The notes under the pieces were generated by a model. That model made no database searches, was not told where the DNA came from, and worked only from the letters and a program-made list of their open reading frames with translations. The position numbers and the translations under genes are program-made. Shown here piece by piece: positions 1 to 7,078 of a stretch of 64,000 nucleotides of DNA (its first letter is position 1; every line of letters starts with the position of its first letter). Origin of the DNA: Flavobacterium sp. CF108 (lineage in GTDB: Bacteria > Bacteroidota > Bacteroidia > Flavobacteriales > Flavobacteriaceae); NCBI RefSeq assembly GCF_900129795.1, contig NZ_FQWW01000001.1, positions 372,001 through 436,000 on the forward strand, written 5' to 3'.

Positions 1-363
1 TTAGGAAAAGAATTGGCAGCCTTAAGACGCAAAGGTGTGCTTATTGTGGGAAGCGGAAACTCGGTACATAATTTACAGCTTGCGGCTTGGGATAAAATGA
101 TGGTTCCCGGATATGCCTACGAATGGGCTCATATTGCAAATGAAAAAATGAAACAAATGATTTTGGAAGATGATCATCAATCGCTTGTCAATTTTGATAA
201 ACAAGGACGTGAATTCGAACTCGCTGTTCCTACTCCAGAACATTATATTCCAATGTTATACATATTAGCACTTAAAGAAAAAGACGAAAAAGCTACTGTA
301 TTTAATGATGCCTTAGTAGCCGGATCACTCAACATGATGTCGATCAAAATTGACAAGGCATGA
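1..363 (+). CDS. Extradiol (DODA/LigB-type) aromatic ring-opening dioxygenase, C-terminal part
   Basis: The 5' end lies outside the window; frame 1 is open from base 1, so about 121 C-terminal residues are present. The stretch VGSGNSVHNL followed by AVPTPEHYIPMLYILAL is characteristic of the class III extradiol dioxygenase family that includes 4,5-DOPA dioxygenase (YgiD in E. coli), non-haem iron enzymes opening catecholic rings; the late HNL and PTPEHY segments belong to its active-site region. The native substrate is not deducible. The TGA stop overlaps the ATG of the next gene by 4 bases, so the two are translationally coupled. Family assignment is good; a specific DOPA role is inference. 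Confidence 0.85.
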   Translation, partial: LGKELAALRRKGVLIVGSGNSVHNLQLAAWDKMMVPGYAYEWAHIANEKMKQMILEDDHQSLVNFDKQGREFELAVPTPEHYIPMLYILALKEKDEKATVFNDALVAGSLNMMSIKIDKA

Positions 364-1088
364 TTGTAAAAAAGCATTTTTGGATATCCTTTGGCATCCT
401 TATTTTAATTTCAATTTTTAGTTTCACTATTATGAATTCAAGCAGAGAAAATACCAAACTACATTATTTGATAAGACAACCTAAAATCAAAACTACAAAT
501 CCGTCTTTAATTTTGTTATTGCACGGCGTAGGCGGAAATGAGCAGAACCTTTTTTCTTTTGCCAATGATTTACCCGATAACTTTTTGGTAGTCTCTGCAC
601 GCGGGCCGCTTACTTTTGGCCCCGAAAGTTTTGCGTGGTTTCAGGTAAATTTCGTTGAGGGAAAACCACAAATCAACGAACAGCAGGCTGAAGCTGCGAG
701 AGTAACGATTTTAGATTTTATAGAAGATTTAAAACATGAGCTTAATTTTGATGAAAAACAGGTTTATTTAATAGGTTTTAGCCAAGGAGGAATCATGAGT
801 TACAGCGCGGCTCTTACGGCTCCTGAAAAAATAAAAGGAATTGCCGTTATCAGCGGCAGACTTCTTCCCGAAGTACAACCTCTTATAGCTGATGAAAAAC
901 GTCTTGAAAACCTTAAAGTTCTTGTTTTGCACGGAAGACAAGATCCGGTTCTTCATCTGCCTTATGCACTCGAAGCTGTAACTTATCTAAAATCAAAAGA
1001 AATGAATCCGGAATTTAAGTCTTACGAAGGAGGTCATACTATAAACAAACAAATGCTTGATGATATAAATCTTTGGCTTGCAAAATAA
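360..1088 (+). CDS. Alpha/beta hydrolase, phospholipase/carboxylesterase (dienelactone hydrolase-like) family
   Basis: A 242-residue hydrolase with an N-terminal hydrophobic segment (about residues 7-25), suggesting export or membrane anchoring. The oxyanion-hole region LLHGVGGNEQ, the nucleophile elbow GFSQGG (catalytic Ser), the acid in GRQDPVL and the base in EGGHTI form a complete triad in the order typical of the YpfH/carboxylesterase type. It starts inside the stop codon of the ring-opening dioxygenase (ATGA overlap), which suggests coexpression, perhaps on related aromatic or ester substrates. No specific substrate can be read from the sequence. Confidence 0.85.
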   Translation: MIVKKHFWISFGILILISIFSFTIMNSSRENTKLHYLIRQPKIKTTNPSLILLLHGVGGNEQNLFSFANDLPDNFLVVSARGPLTFGPESFAWFQVNFVEGKPQINEQQAEAARVTILDFIEDLKHELNFDEKQVYLIGFSQGGIMSYSAALTAPEKIKGIAVISGRLLPEVQPLIADEKRLENLKVLVLHGRQDPVLHLPYALEAVTYLKSKEMNPEFKSYEGGHTINKQMLDDINLWLAK

Positions 1089-1105
1089 TAATCATTCAAA
1101 AAAAT

Positions 1106-1131
1106 GAGGCTGTCTCAAAAGTCGAGGCATC
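1106..1131. repeat. Half copy of the GGCTGTCTCAAAAGT repeat
   Basis: The bases from GAGGCTGTCTC onward match about 21 bases of the reverse strand of the hairpin at 44441-44469, in the second half of the perfect inverted-repeat element at 44351-44475. Here the partner arm is changed (GAGGCATCTC), so no good hairpin forms. It sits just after the hydrolase stop and probably represents a decayed copy of the same dispersed element. Confidence 0.5.
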
Positions 1132-1199
1132 TCTTTTACTATAATTATTTTGTTTGTTTTTAGTGACTTAATTGGTCACTTTTTGATATCCGATTTATC

Positions 1200-1374
1200 A
1201 TTCCATAGAAATGTTTCGTAGGTAGAAAAAAATAAAGATTAACCACATTTACGTTCCATAGGAACGTTTGATAGATCAAATTATTAAAAAACAATGTCTA
1301 AATCAAACGTCCCTATGGAACGTAATCCATTATAACAATATAATTTTTCTACCAATGAAATGTTCCTACGGAAC
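1200..1374. repeat. Long imperfect inverted repeat (about 73 bp arms)
   Basis: The left arm (about 1200-1272) and the reverse complement of the right arm (about 1301-1374) align over their whole length. The best part is the inner 22 bases (ACGTTCCATAGGAACGTTTG and on), with one mismatch; the outer parts share TTCCxTAGxAA and GGTAGAAAAA. A 28-base spacer separates them. It fills most of the 327 bp between the esterase and the convergent NADH dehydrogenase gene. Short palindromic GTTCC(A/G)TAGGAAC units are nested inside the arms. It is probably a dispersed non-coding element and may also end transcription from both sides. Confidence 0.75.
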
Positions 1375-1415
1375 AAGGGAAACGTGTAAAATAACAAAAA
1401 TGAAAAACTTTCTTT

Positions 1416-2684
1416 TTATGATCTAAAAATCATTCGTAAAGATTGATCTTTCGTGATATACGCCACAATCCAATTGTAAAATGTTTTAAGCTTATTGTTA
1501 TAGTTTGCCAAACCAAAAAGATGAATAAAAAGCCACGCCATTAAGGCGAGAAAACCACTAAGATGCAGTTTATGTTTAAAAAGATCAACCACAGCATTGT
1601 GTCTCCCTACAATAGCCATGTCTCCTTTATCAAAATAAATAAAAGACTTTTGTGCTTTTCCTTTTGCAATCAAAGAAAGGTTTTTTGCCAATAACTTTCC
1701 TTGCTGAATAGCAACCTGCGCCAGCTGCGGATGTCCGTTTGGATAATTAGGATCAGAACTCTGAATACAGCTGTCTCCAATGGCATATACAGCATCAGAA
1801 GACATTAATTTATTGTATTGATCTACAATCATTCTGTTTCCTTTTCCCAAACTTGTCTGCGGAATTCCATCAAATACATTAGCCGTTACACCAGCAGTCC
1901 AAATAAGACTTTTGGTTTTAATAGATTCTCCATTTGTAAATTGCACTTCATCATCCATATATGATTTTACCTGTGTATTTAGCTTGATTTTTACATCTAA
2001 ATTTTCAAGTGCTTTATACGTTTCGCGATGTGTTTTTTTACTCAGGTTAGCCAGCAGCACCGGCATACTGTCAACGATATAGATGCTTACATTGGTATTG
2101 GCAAGTTCAGGATAGTCTTTTACTAAAAGATGTTTTTTCATCTCTGCAAGCATACCTGCAACTTCAACACCAGTAGGCCCGCCTCCGGCAACAACAATTG
2201 TCATTAATATTTCACGTTCTTTAATATCAGTTGTTATAGAAGCTCGTTCCAAATTCTTCAACAATGCATTTCGCATCTTTAAAGCATCATCAACCGTTTT
2301 CATAGGTATAGCATTTTTTTGAACACTTTCGATACCATAAAAATTAGTTTTGGCTCCTGCGGCAAATACCAGAATATCATATTCTAACTCACCGTTATTT
2401 AATGTTATAATTTTGTTTTCCTGATCAATACTTACCACTTCTCCCATACGGAAATTGATATTTTGATCCTGAAACATTTTCCTAAACGGATAACTTATAC
2501 TTGAAGGTTCCAGAAAGCTTGCAGCAACCTGATACAGCAATGGAGAGAAATAATTATAATTGTTTCGGTCTACTACTGTGATACTATAATTAGAATTTTT
2601 ACGCAGATTTTGTACAAGATTTAATCCGGCAAAACCACCGCCAATTACGACGACTTTTTTCTTATTTAAAAATGATTTTTTCAT
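1416..2684 (-). CDS. ndh: Type II NADH:quinone oxidoreductase (NDH-2-like, FAD-dependent)
   Basis: This 422-residue protein transfers electrons from NADH to the quinone pool at the inner face of the cytoplasmic membrane without pumping protons. It has two dinucleotide-binding folds: FAD site VVIGGGFAGLN (residues 12-22) and NADH site VVAGGGPTGVEVAG in the middle, plus LIWTAGV and the second FAD motif VYAIGDS. The last 60 residues contain a hydrophobic, amphipathic stretch (FLALMAWLFIHLFGLANY) like the NDH-2 membrane anchor. Length fits the family. It is transcribed divergently from the Crp/Fnr-like gene at 2915, a possible regulator. Related ferredoxin/carotenoid-type reductases are the alternative. 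Confidence 0.9.
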   Translation of the reverse strand: MKKSFLNKKKVVVIGGGFAGLNLVQNLRKNSNYSITVVDRNNYNYFSPLLYQVAASFLEPSSISYPFRKMFQDQNINFRMGEVVSIDQENKIITLNNGELEYDILVFAAGAKTNFYGIESVQKNAIPMKTVDDALKMRNALLKNLERASITTDIKEREILMTIVVAGGGPTGVEVAGMLAEMKKHLLVKDYPELANTNVSIYIVDSMPVLLANLSKKTHRETYKALENLDVKIKLNTQVKSYMDDEVQFTNGESIKTKSLIWTAGVTANVFDGIPQTSLGKGNRMIVDQYNKLMSSDAVYAIGDSCIQSSDPNYPNGHPQLAQVAIQQGKLLAKNLSLIAKGKAQKSFIYFDKGDMAIVGRHNAVVDLFKHKLHLSGFLALMAWLFIHLFGLANYNNKLKTFYNWIVAYITKDQSLRMIFRS

Positions 2685-2914
2685 GATGTTTGGTATTAAA
2701 TTAAACCAATGAAACAGCTCAGTATCTTAGTTTTTTTTACCGTGCAGTCTTATCTGTTTTTTGTAAATGTTTTTTTTCTCTTATTCATTTATATATGCAA
2801 AGTTGTACCTTTATAAGGAGAAAAAAGTTAATGTATTTGAAGAAATATTTCCAGAGTATTTTTTTTCTGAATTCCAAAATACTCATTGAATACCAGTTAA
2901 TTAAAACGAATCTT

Positions 2915-3490
2915 ATGTACGAAATTCTCTTTGCACATATTTCAAATTATACTTCTATTTCTGATCAGGAAAAGGAAATACTTAAAGATAAACTGGAGCA
3001 TAAAAAAGTGTCCCGAAAGGAGTTTTTGCTTACGGAATTTGAAGTATGTGATTCCTATTATTTTGTATTGTCGGGCTGCATTCGGCTTTATAAAAATACC
3101 GACAACGGAAACGAGCAGATTTTACAATTTGGAATTGAAAAATGGTGGATTAGCGATTACAATAGTTTTGAAACCCAAAAACCATCTGAATATAATCTTC
3201 AGGCAATTGAAGATACCGAAGTTTTAATTCTAAAAAGAGCTGATTATAATTATTTATTTACCAATGTACCATGCCTGAACACTTACTTTAGACTTATGAT
3301 GCAAAAGGCATACAGTGCTTCACTCAAAAAAATGGAGATTATTCTTTGCCATTCGGCAGAAGAACGTTACCAGCAATTTAGCACTTCCTTTCCGGGATTT
3401 GTACAAAGAATTCCGCAATATATGCTTGCCTCTTTTTTGGGGTTTACACCGCAGTTTCTTAGTATGCTCAGGGCAAAAAAAGATTCCTGA
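2915..3490 (+). CDS. Crp/Fnr-family transcriptional regulator
   Basis: The chosen start is ATG 2915 (191 residues, MYEILFAHIS), the usual length of the short Bacteroidota Crp-like regulators; the frame is open further upstream to 2795, but that part has no homology-like pattern. A cyclic-nucleotide-binding-type beta barrel spans about residues 15-115 (FVLSGCIRLY...GNEQIL, ALE/IEKWWI region). The C-terminal helix-turn-helix is poorly conserved (YMLASFLGFTPQFLSMLR). No cAMP-binding arginine motif or iron-sulfur cysteine cluster is evident, so the effector is unknown. It resembles the paralogue at 18011-18592. Its divergent placement to ndh suggests respiratory or redox control, which is inference. 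Confidence 0.88.
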   Translation: MYEILFAHISNYTSISDQEKEILKDKLEHKKVSRKEFLLTEFEVCDSYYFVLSGCIRLYKNTDNGNEQILQFGIEKWWISDYNSFETQKPSEYNLQAIEDTEVLILKRADYNYLFTNVPCLNTYFRLMMQKAYSASLKKMEIILCHSAEERYQQFSTSFPGFVQRIPQYMLASFLGFTPQFLSMLRAKKDS

Positions 3491-3547
3491 TTATACTCTG
3501 TTATCTATTTTAAAAGCTAGCGTATAAAAATAATCTTAATTCTTCAA

Positions 3548-3606
3548 TCTAAGCTGCTTTTTATAAAACCATCGGCATTAAAAAAATCTTGTTTAAGCAG
3601 CTTAGA
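3548..3606. repeat. 12 bp perfect inverted repeat, 35 bp loop
   Basis: TCTAAGCTGCTT (3548-3559) is exactly complementary to 3595-3606. There is no T run after the stem on the + strand, so this is either a weak terminator for the Crp/Fnr gene or a binding site. Confidence 0.6.
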
Positions 3607-3791
3607 AGCCAAAAACAGGATATTCTCCTTTTTATTGCATTTTTAAAAAATATTAATAAACTGATAATCAGTCTATTTTTTTCTTAGATGTACAAAAAGA
3701 ATATGAATGAGCTGCATTTTTAATATATATATTAGCAAAAACACTAAAACATCTGTAATTCAGTAATTTACACAATAATAAATAAGTTTTT

Positions 3792-3824
3792 TTTGAATAA
3801 AATTGAATTTCTTTTATAATTTTG
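3792..3824 (+). promoter_or_regulatory. Bacteroidota-type promoter for the 3861 gene
   Basis: A -33 TTTG (3792-3795) is followed after 21 bases by a perfect -7 TAnnTTTG match (TAATTTTG, 3817-3824). The distance to the ATG at 3861 allows a leader of about 30 bases. This matches the sigma-ABfr consensus known for Flavobacterium and Bacteroides. Confidence 0.7.
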
Positions 3825-3860
3825 CGCCTCAATTATACCTGACTATCAAGCAATTAAAAA

Positions 3861-4250
3861 ATGACAAAATTTAGTAAAACAGTTTTAACTGAGGATGCCT
3901 TATTACTATCATCACTTTACACTTATGCTGATGAAGAAAAAGGAGACTACGTTTTGATGATTGATGCTGGAAACGGAAAAGTGGTAAGCTTTACTCTAGA
4001 TGGTGCTGAAAATGCATCTTTTACTATATGTGATCAAAATCACAATTTAATTTACTCCGGAGAACCTGAAATAAACAAATTTGAAATATCAAAAACAATT
4101 AGTTTACAAGGTTATCCATCTGGAATTTATTTCTTAGAAATAATAGAAAATGGAAAAGCTGCAAAACACCAGATTAAAGTTACTGCTAAAAAAGAGAGAA
4201 CACTACAATTAGACGAAAGTCTAAATCAAATCCCTTCTTTTAGCCTATAA
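3861..4250 (+). CDS. Small hypothetical protein with a T9SS-tail-like/DUF3244-like beta domain
   Basis: A 129-residue protein without signal peptide or membrane segment. Residues about 25-105 look like a small beta-sandwich. The segment LQGYPSGIYFLEIIENGK resembles the consensus of type IX secretion C-terminal tails and DUF3244 domains (LPxGxYxlxi.xxgk), but 25 further residues follow, so it is unlikely to be a functional sorting tail. It has its own promoter (3792-3824) and terminator (4281-4305), so it is a monocistronic gene. Function unknown; the domain call is a pattern impression only. Confidence 0.65.
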   Translation: MTKFSKTVLTEDALLLSSLYTYADEEKGDYVLMIDAGNGKVVSFTLDGAENASFTICDQNHNLIYSGEPEINKFEISKTISLQGYPSGIYFLEIIENGKAAKHQIKVTAKKERTLQLDESLNQIPSFSL

Positions 4251-4280
4251 TCCCCTTTTTTGTCCCAACAAAATCTTCTA

Positions 4281-4305
4281 AACAGCTTCCTGAGCTGTTT
4301 TTTTG
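4281..4305 (+). terminator. Rho-independent terminator of the 3861 gene
   Basis: Stem AACAGCT / AGCTGTT (4281-4287, 4293-4299) with a 5-base loop is followed directly by a T run, 30 bases after the stop codon. Confidence 0.85.
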
Positions 4306-4323
4306 TTTTTGTCAAATTCTTAA

Positions 4324-4512
4324 TCACTCATTTTCAGCTTTGCCTATCATTTCTAAAACAATTTCAAGAACTAAAAGTGTTTTTAATCTGGTTCCGCAGC
4401 TTAAATAAATCCAGGTTCCTAAAGATTCATCTGCTGGAAACATGCAGGTAATTTGGGAAATATTAACGGTGTACTGGGTCAAATCATCGGTTCTGAATTG
4501 GAATGTTTTCAT
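4324..4512 (-). CDS. Small hypothetical protein (62 aa)
   Basis: This short gene lies opposite the terminator of the 3861 gene. The translation (MKTFQFRTDDLTQYTVNI...) has balanced composition and an alternating strand pattern followed by a C-terminal helix (LLVLEIVLEMIGK). It is reminiscent of FlbD-like or LytTR-like small beta folds: a strand containing VNISQI, then IYLSCGTRLKT. Both cysteines are internal and there is no signal peptide. It is preferred to the overlapping 63-codon frame on the + strand (4260-4451), which is low-complexity Phe/Leu-rich. No function can be proposed. Confidence is moderate because the gene is short. Confidence 0.55.
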   Translation of the reverse strand: MKTFQFRTDDLTQYTVNISQITCMFPADESLGTWIYLSCGTRLKTLLVLEIVLEMIGKAENE

Positions 4513-4832
4513 TTGCAGCTAATGTTTAGGCGATAAGGTAAAGGTTAAAACGAACTCTATTTCGTTAGTAACCTTTATATCCGTTAAAACATTAAAGTTA
4601 TTTGATCTAATTCGTTTATCTCCAAAATTTCAATTATAATATTATTATAATTATTTCAACGAATTATTAATAACTACAAACGCAAACTATATCAGAACAG
4701 GTTATTAATATGTTAATTATGAAGGGAATGTAAATTTATTTATAATTATTAAGACATCAATTACAAATGGATTATTACAACAAAAAAGCTCTCCTATTTA
4801 GAGAGCTTAACTAATTTATGATATCAAACAAT
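4513..4832. other. AT-rich intergenic region ending in the Septu-like operon terminator
   Basis: No gene is visible in these 320 bases between the 62-residue gene and the HNH nuclease gene. The only structured element is the hairpin at 4782-4808. Confidence 0.6.
4782..4808 (-). terminator. Terminator of the PtuA/PtuB-like operon
   Basis: Stem AAGCTCTC / GAGAGCTT (4786-4793, 4801-4808), read on the - strand, is followed by six T. It lies 24 bases beyond the nuclease stop codon and defines the 3' end of the two-gene operon. Confidence 0.85.
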
Positions 4833-5666
4833 TTATAGTAATGTATCAAAATATCTATTCATTCCAGCAAAAAGATATTTACTTGAAAGCATATCTTCTA
4901 TTTGTTTTTGAACTTCCCTTTTAACAACAGCATCCGTAAGGACTCGATATGATAATTTAAAAGTTCTAAAATTTTTATAAACAGAATATCTCAAGCTTTT
5001 TAATTCTATACGATTTATTCCATAAAAATCCTCCGCAGCTTCTACATATTCAGCATATCTTTTTTGTGTGGGAATAATTTTTACTTCCTGAGTTACATCG
5101 TCTGCTTCATAAGCAAAATAAACTTCTGGATTATCAAAATATGGATTGAGTAACAAAGCTTGTTCCCTTAAATGCTCATCAATATATGTTTGAAGCGTAT
5201 AATTTAACCCTACCTCAATTGGATCGGGTGAAATATTCCCTGCCAGTAAATTAATTTCGGGGTCAGTACTGATATTAATTACTGAAGGACAAGGATACGG
5301 AATAGCACCCTGTCTAAGTGGGAAATTATCGCTTTTATAAGTTTGATTACAAATCTGGCAGGCAAACAAATAGTTATCATAAGTGTATGCTAACCACCAA
5401 TAAGTACTTTTGGGTCTGTAATGTTCGACATCTCCATGCGCTACAACATCAGTGTTTGCCTCACAATAGGCACATTTTCCAAAGCTTTCTTTTTTGAGCT
5501 GTTTTTTAGCTGTTTTCCAAAAAGCACTATTAAATAAAATTGGAGTATTATCATTTAAAAAAGATCTTCGAGCTAACATTAATTCTATATCTCTTTCTAT
5601 TTTATCCGCACCTCGGTATTTCGCGTGGATTACGCTGGCAGTTCTAAGTCGTTCTAAAGATATCAT
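4833..5666 (-). CDS. ptuB: HNH endonuclease, Septu PtuB-like
   Basis: A 277-residue nuclease with a zinc-bound HNH (beta-beta-alpha metal) core at about residues 63-117: CxxC at 65/68 (GKCAYCE), catalytic EHYRPKS (Glu81-His82), a second CxxC at 103/106 and N107 in CQICNQTYKSDNFP. This arrangement is that of the TIGR02646/PtuB family, effectors of Septu and retron-Ec78 type anti-phage systems. The gene starts 3 bases after the stop of the ATPase gene, so the two form an operon in the PtuA-PtuB order. The C-terminal 150 residues are helical and presumably contact the ATPase. Membership of the HNH family is clear; the Septu role rests on family plus gene pairing. Confidence 0.87.
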   Translation of the reverse strand: MISLERLRTASVIHAKYRGADKIERDIELMLARRSFLNDNTPILFNSAFWKTAKKQLKKESFGKCAYCEANTDVVAHGDVEHYRPKSTYWWLAYTYDNYLFACQICNQTYKSDNFPLRQGAIPYPCPSVINISTDPEINLLAGNISPDPIEVGLNYTLQTYIDEHLREQALLLNPYFDNPEVYFAYEADDVTQEVKIIPTQKRYAEYVEAAEDFYGINRIELKSLRYSVYKNFRTFKLSYRVLTDAVVKREVQKQIEDMLSSKYLFAGMNRYFDTLL

Positions 5667-5669
5667 GAA

Positions 5670-6920
5670 CTATATCTTAATGTTTAATTTCTCTTCAATT
5701 TTTTGAAGCAGTTCCAATTCTTTCGAACTTGAAGTCAGCACATTTCTCTGAGGTAAATCTTTTAATTTACTTTTTACAATCTTCATTGTTTTCTTTTCCG
5801 TTTCATTTAAAGAATCACCTTTAGATTTTAAAACCTCATATTCTTTTTTAACGTTCTGTATTTCGTAGCTTTCATCTGTTTCCAATCCAAAAACAGGAGT
5901 CATAAGCAGTTGATTAACTAATAATGATTTTGGAGAACCAATGAATGGTATAATTTCAACAACATCTTTGTCATTTCTTTTTAAAGCAAATAATTCTCCA
6001 GTACCTGCCTGCTGTGCAGTAAGTGGTGAATGTGTTGTGGCAACAACTTGAAAATTTGGCAGTTTTTTACTTATAAATTCTAGTAATTTTCTTTGCCATT
6101 TTGGATGCAGATGCAGATCTAATTCATCTATCAATAAAAGCCCTCTTGATTCTAACGGTTTTTTATAACCTCTAAAAGCTTCAGTAATTCTAAAAAGCAA
6201 ATCTCCTATCCATGCAGCCATATTTTGATATCCATCGCTTAATTGATCAAGTGAAATTAATCCATCAATGGTTTTAAACATTACCTGCTTTTTCTCCTTA
6301 TCTATAGAATGAAATATAATTCCAGGCAAAAAATCTGACAATGCTTCTTTGACCAAATTAATTCCTTCTTCACCAGAACGATAATCCAGCTCGATAATCC
6401 AGGCAGTTAAAGGGTTTAACGTTGAAGAATTATCAAATAAGTTTCTAACGTTCATAGAACGTGCATTTCTGCTCTTTTCAAAATTAGAAAACACTTCGTT
6501 TGATAATCTTCTGCTTGCTCCATAAGCAACAATAAAATAATTCCTATTTGCGTTTTCAATAGCTTCGTCAATTAAATGCAAAGATTCTCTATTATTAGAA
6601 ATAACTTTCGAAAGATTATCTCCTCTTTCAAATTTCAGAGAAATATCGCGCTCTTCACCTCTTTTTGTTTCTATTACCGCACTAATTGAACAGCTGTTTT
6701 CACCTAATTTTATCCAAGAATCTATATTTCCTAAAAGCTCTCCTAATGCATTACTTCCAGACGTTAGTAAAGCAATGGCTTTTAATACATTACTTTTACC
6801 CGTACCATTTTCTCCCAAAATTAAAGTCCATTTTCTATTACTCCTCTTATCCTTTTCAAAAGATAAGCTGATATTGGAAAGACATTTAAAATTTGTAACT
6901 TTTATTTCTTTTAGAAACAT
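5670..6920 (-). CDS. ptuA: AAA/ABC-type ATPase, Septu PtuA-like
   Basis: This 416-residue protein has RecF/SMC-like ATPase motifs: Walker A GENGTGKS (36-43), signature-like LSDGYQ (227-232), Walker B LLLIDELDLHLHP (261-273) and switch His297 in ATTHSPL. The N-terminal MFLKEIKVTNFKCL is the usual start of the AAA_15/AAA_21 family. No TOPRIM nuclease domain follows, unlike OLD proteins, which fits a regulator of a separate nuclease. It is first in a two-gene operon with the HNH protein. A perfect -7 element (6946-6953) lies upstream. PtuA is believed to restrain or license PtuB during phage infection; here that is inferred from architecture. Confidence 0.87.
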   Translation of the reverse strand: MFLKEIKVTNFKCLSNISLSFEKDKRSNRKWTLILGENGTGKSNVLKAIALLTSGSNALGELLGNIDSWIKLGENSCSISAVIETKRGEERDISLKFERGDNLSKVISNNRESLHLIDEAIENANRNYFIVAYGASRRLSNEVFSNFEKSRNARSMNVRNLFDNSSTLNPLTAWIIELDYRSGEEGINLVKEALSDFLPGIIFHSIDKEKKQVMFKTIDGLISLDQLSDGYQNMAAWIGDLLFRITEAFRGYKKPLESRGLLLIDELDLHLHPKWQRKLLEFISKKLPNFQVVATTHSPLTAQQAGTGELFALKRNDKDVVEIIPFIGSPKSLLVNQLLMTPVFGLETDESYEIQNVKKEYEVLKSKGDSLNETEKKTMKIVKSKLKDLPQRNVLTSSSKELELLQKIEEKLNIKI

Positions 6921-6945
6921 GATTTCTTATTGTAATATTAATACC

Positions 6946-6953
6946 CAAATTTA
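6946..6953 (-). promoter_or_regulatory. Putative -7 element of the ATPase/HNH operon
   Basis: Read on the - strand the bases are TAAATTTG, a perfect TAnnTTTG match 26 bases upstream of the ATPase start codon. A good -33 TTG is not present at the expected spacing, so this is tentative. Confidence 0.45.
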
Positions 6954-7078
6954 ATGTTTTTTTTGATTGTAAATATTTTTAATTCCTATTTACTATTGTT
7001 ATTTAAATGATCTTTGTATTGAAACATAAGAATCTGCATCGATCCAATTTTCTATAAAAATAATATCTTCACTTAAAA

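Larger units (their letters stand above)
3491..3860. other. Intergenic region with a 12 bp inverted repeat and a promoter
   Basis: No credible coding sequence is seen in these 370 bases. They hold a perfect 12-base inverted repeat (3548-3559 and 3595-3606, TCTAAGCTGCTT) after the Crp/Fnr gene, which could act as a weak terminator. The remainder is very AT-rich and ends in the promoter described at 3792-3824. Confidence 0.6.

Noticed and set aside
2795..2914. Upstream extension of the Crp/Fnr gene (40 extra codons)
   Set aside because: The extension is basic/aromatic without family similarity, and ATG 2915 gives the same N-terminus and length as the paralogue at 18011.
4260..4451. 63-codon open frame on the + strand
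   Set aside because: Crosses the terminator at 4281-4305 and is Phe/Leu-rich; the - strand frame at 4324-4512 looks more like a protein.
4833..6920. Retron-type defence (Ec78) instead of Septu
   Set aside because: No reverse transcriptase or ncRNA-like structure is found upstream of the ATPase gene; only the ATPase and HNH genes are present.
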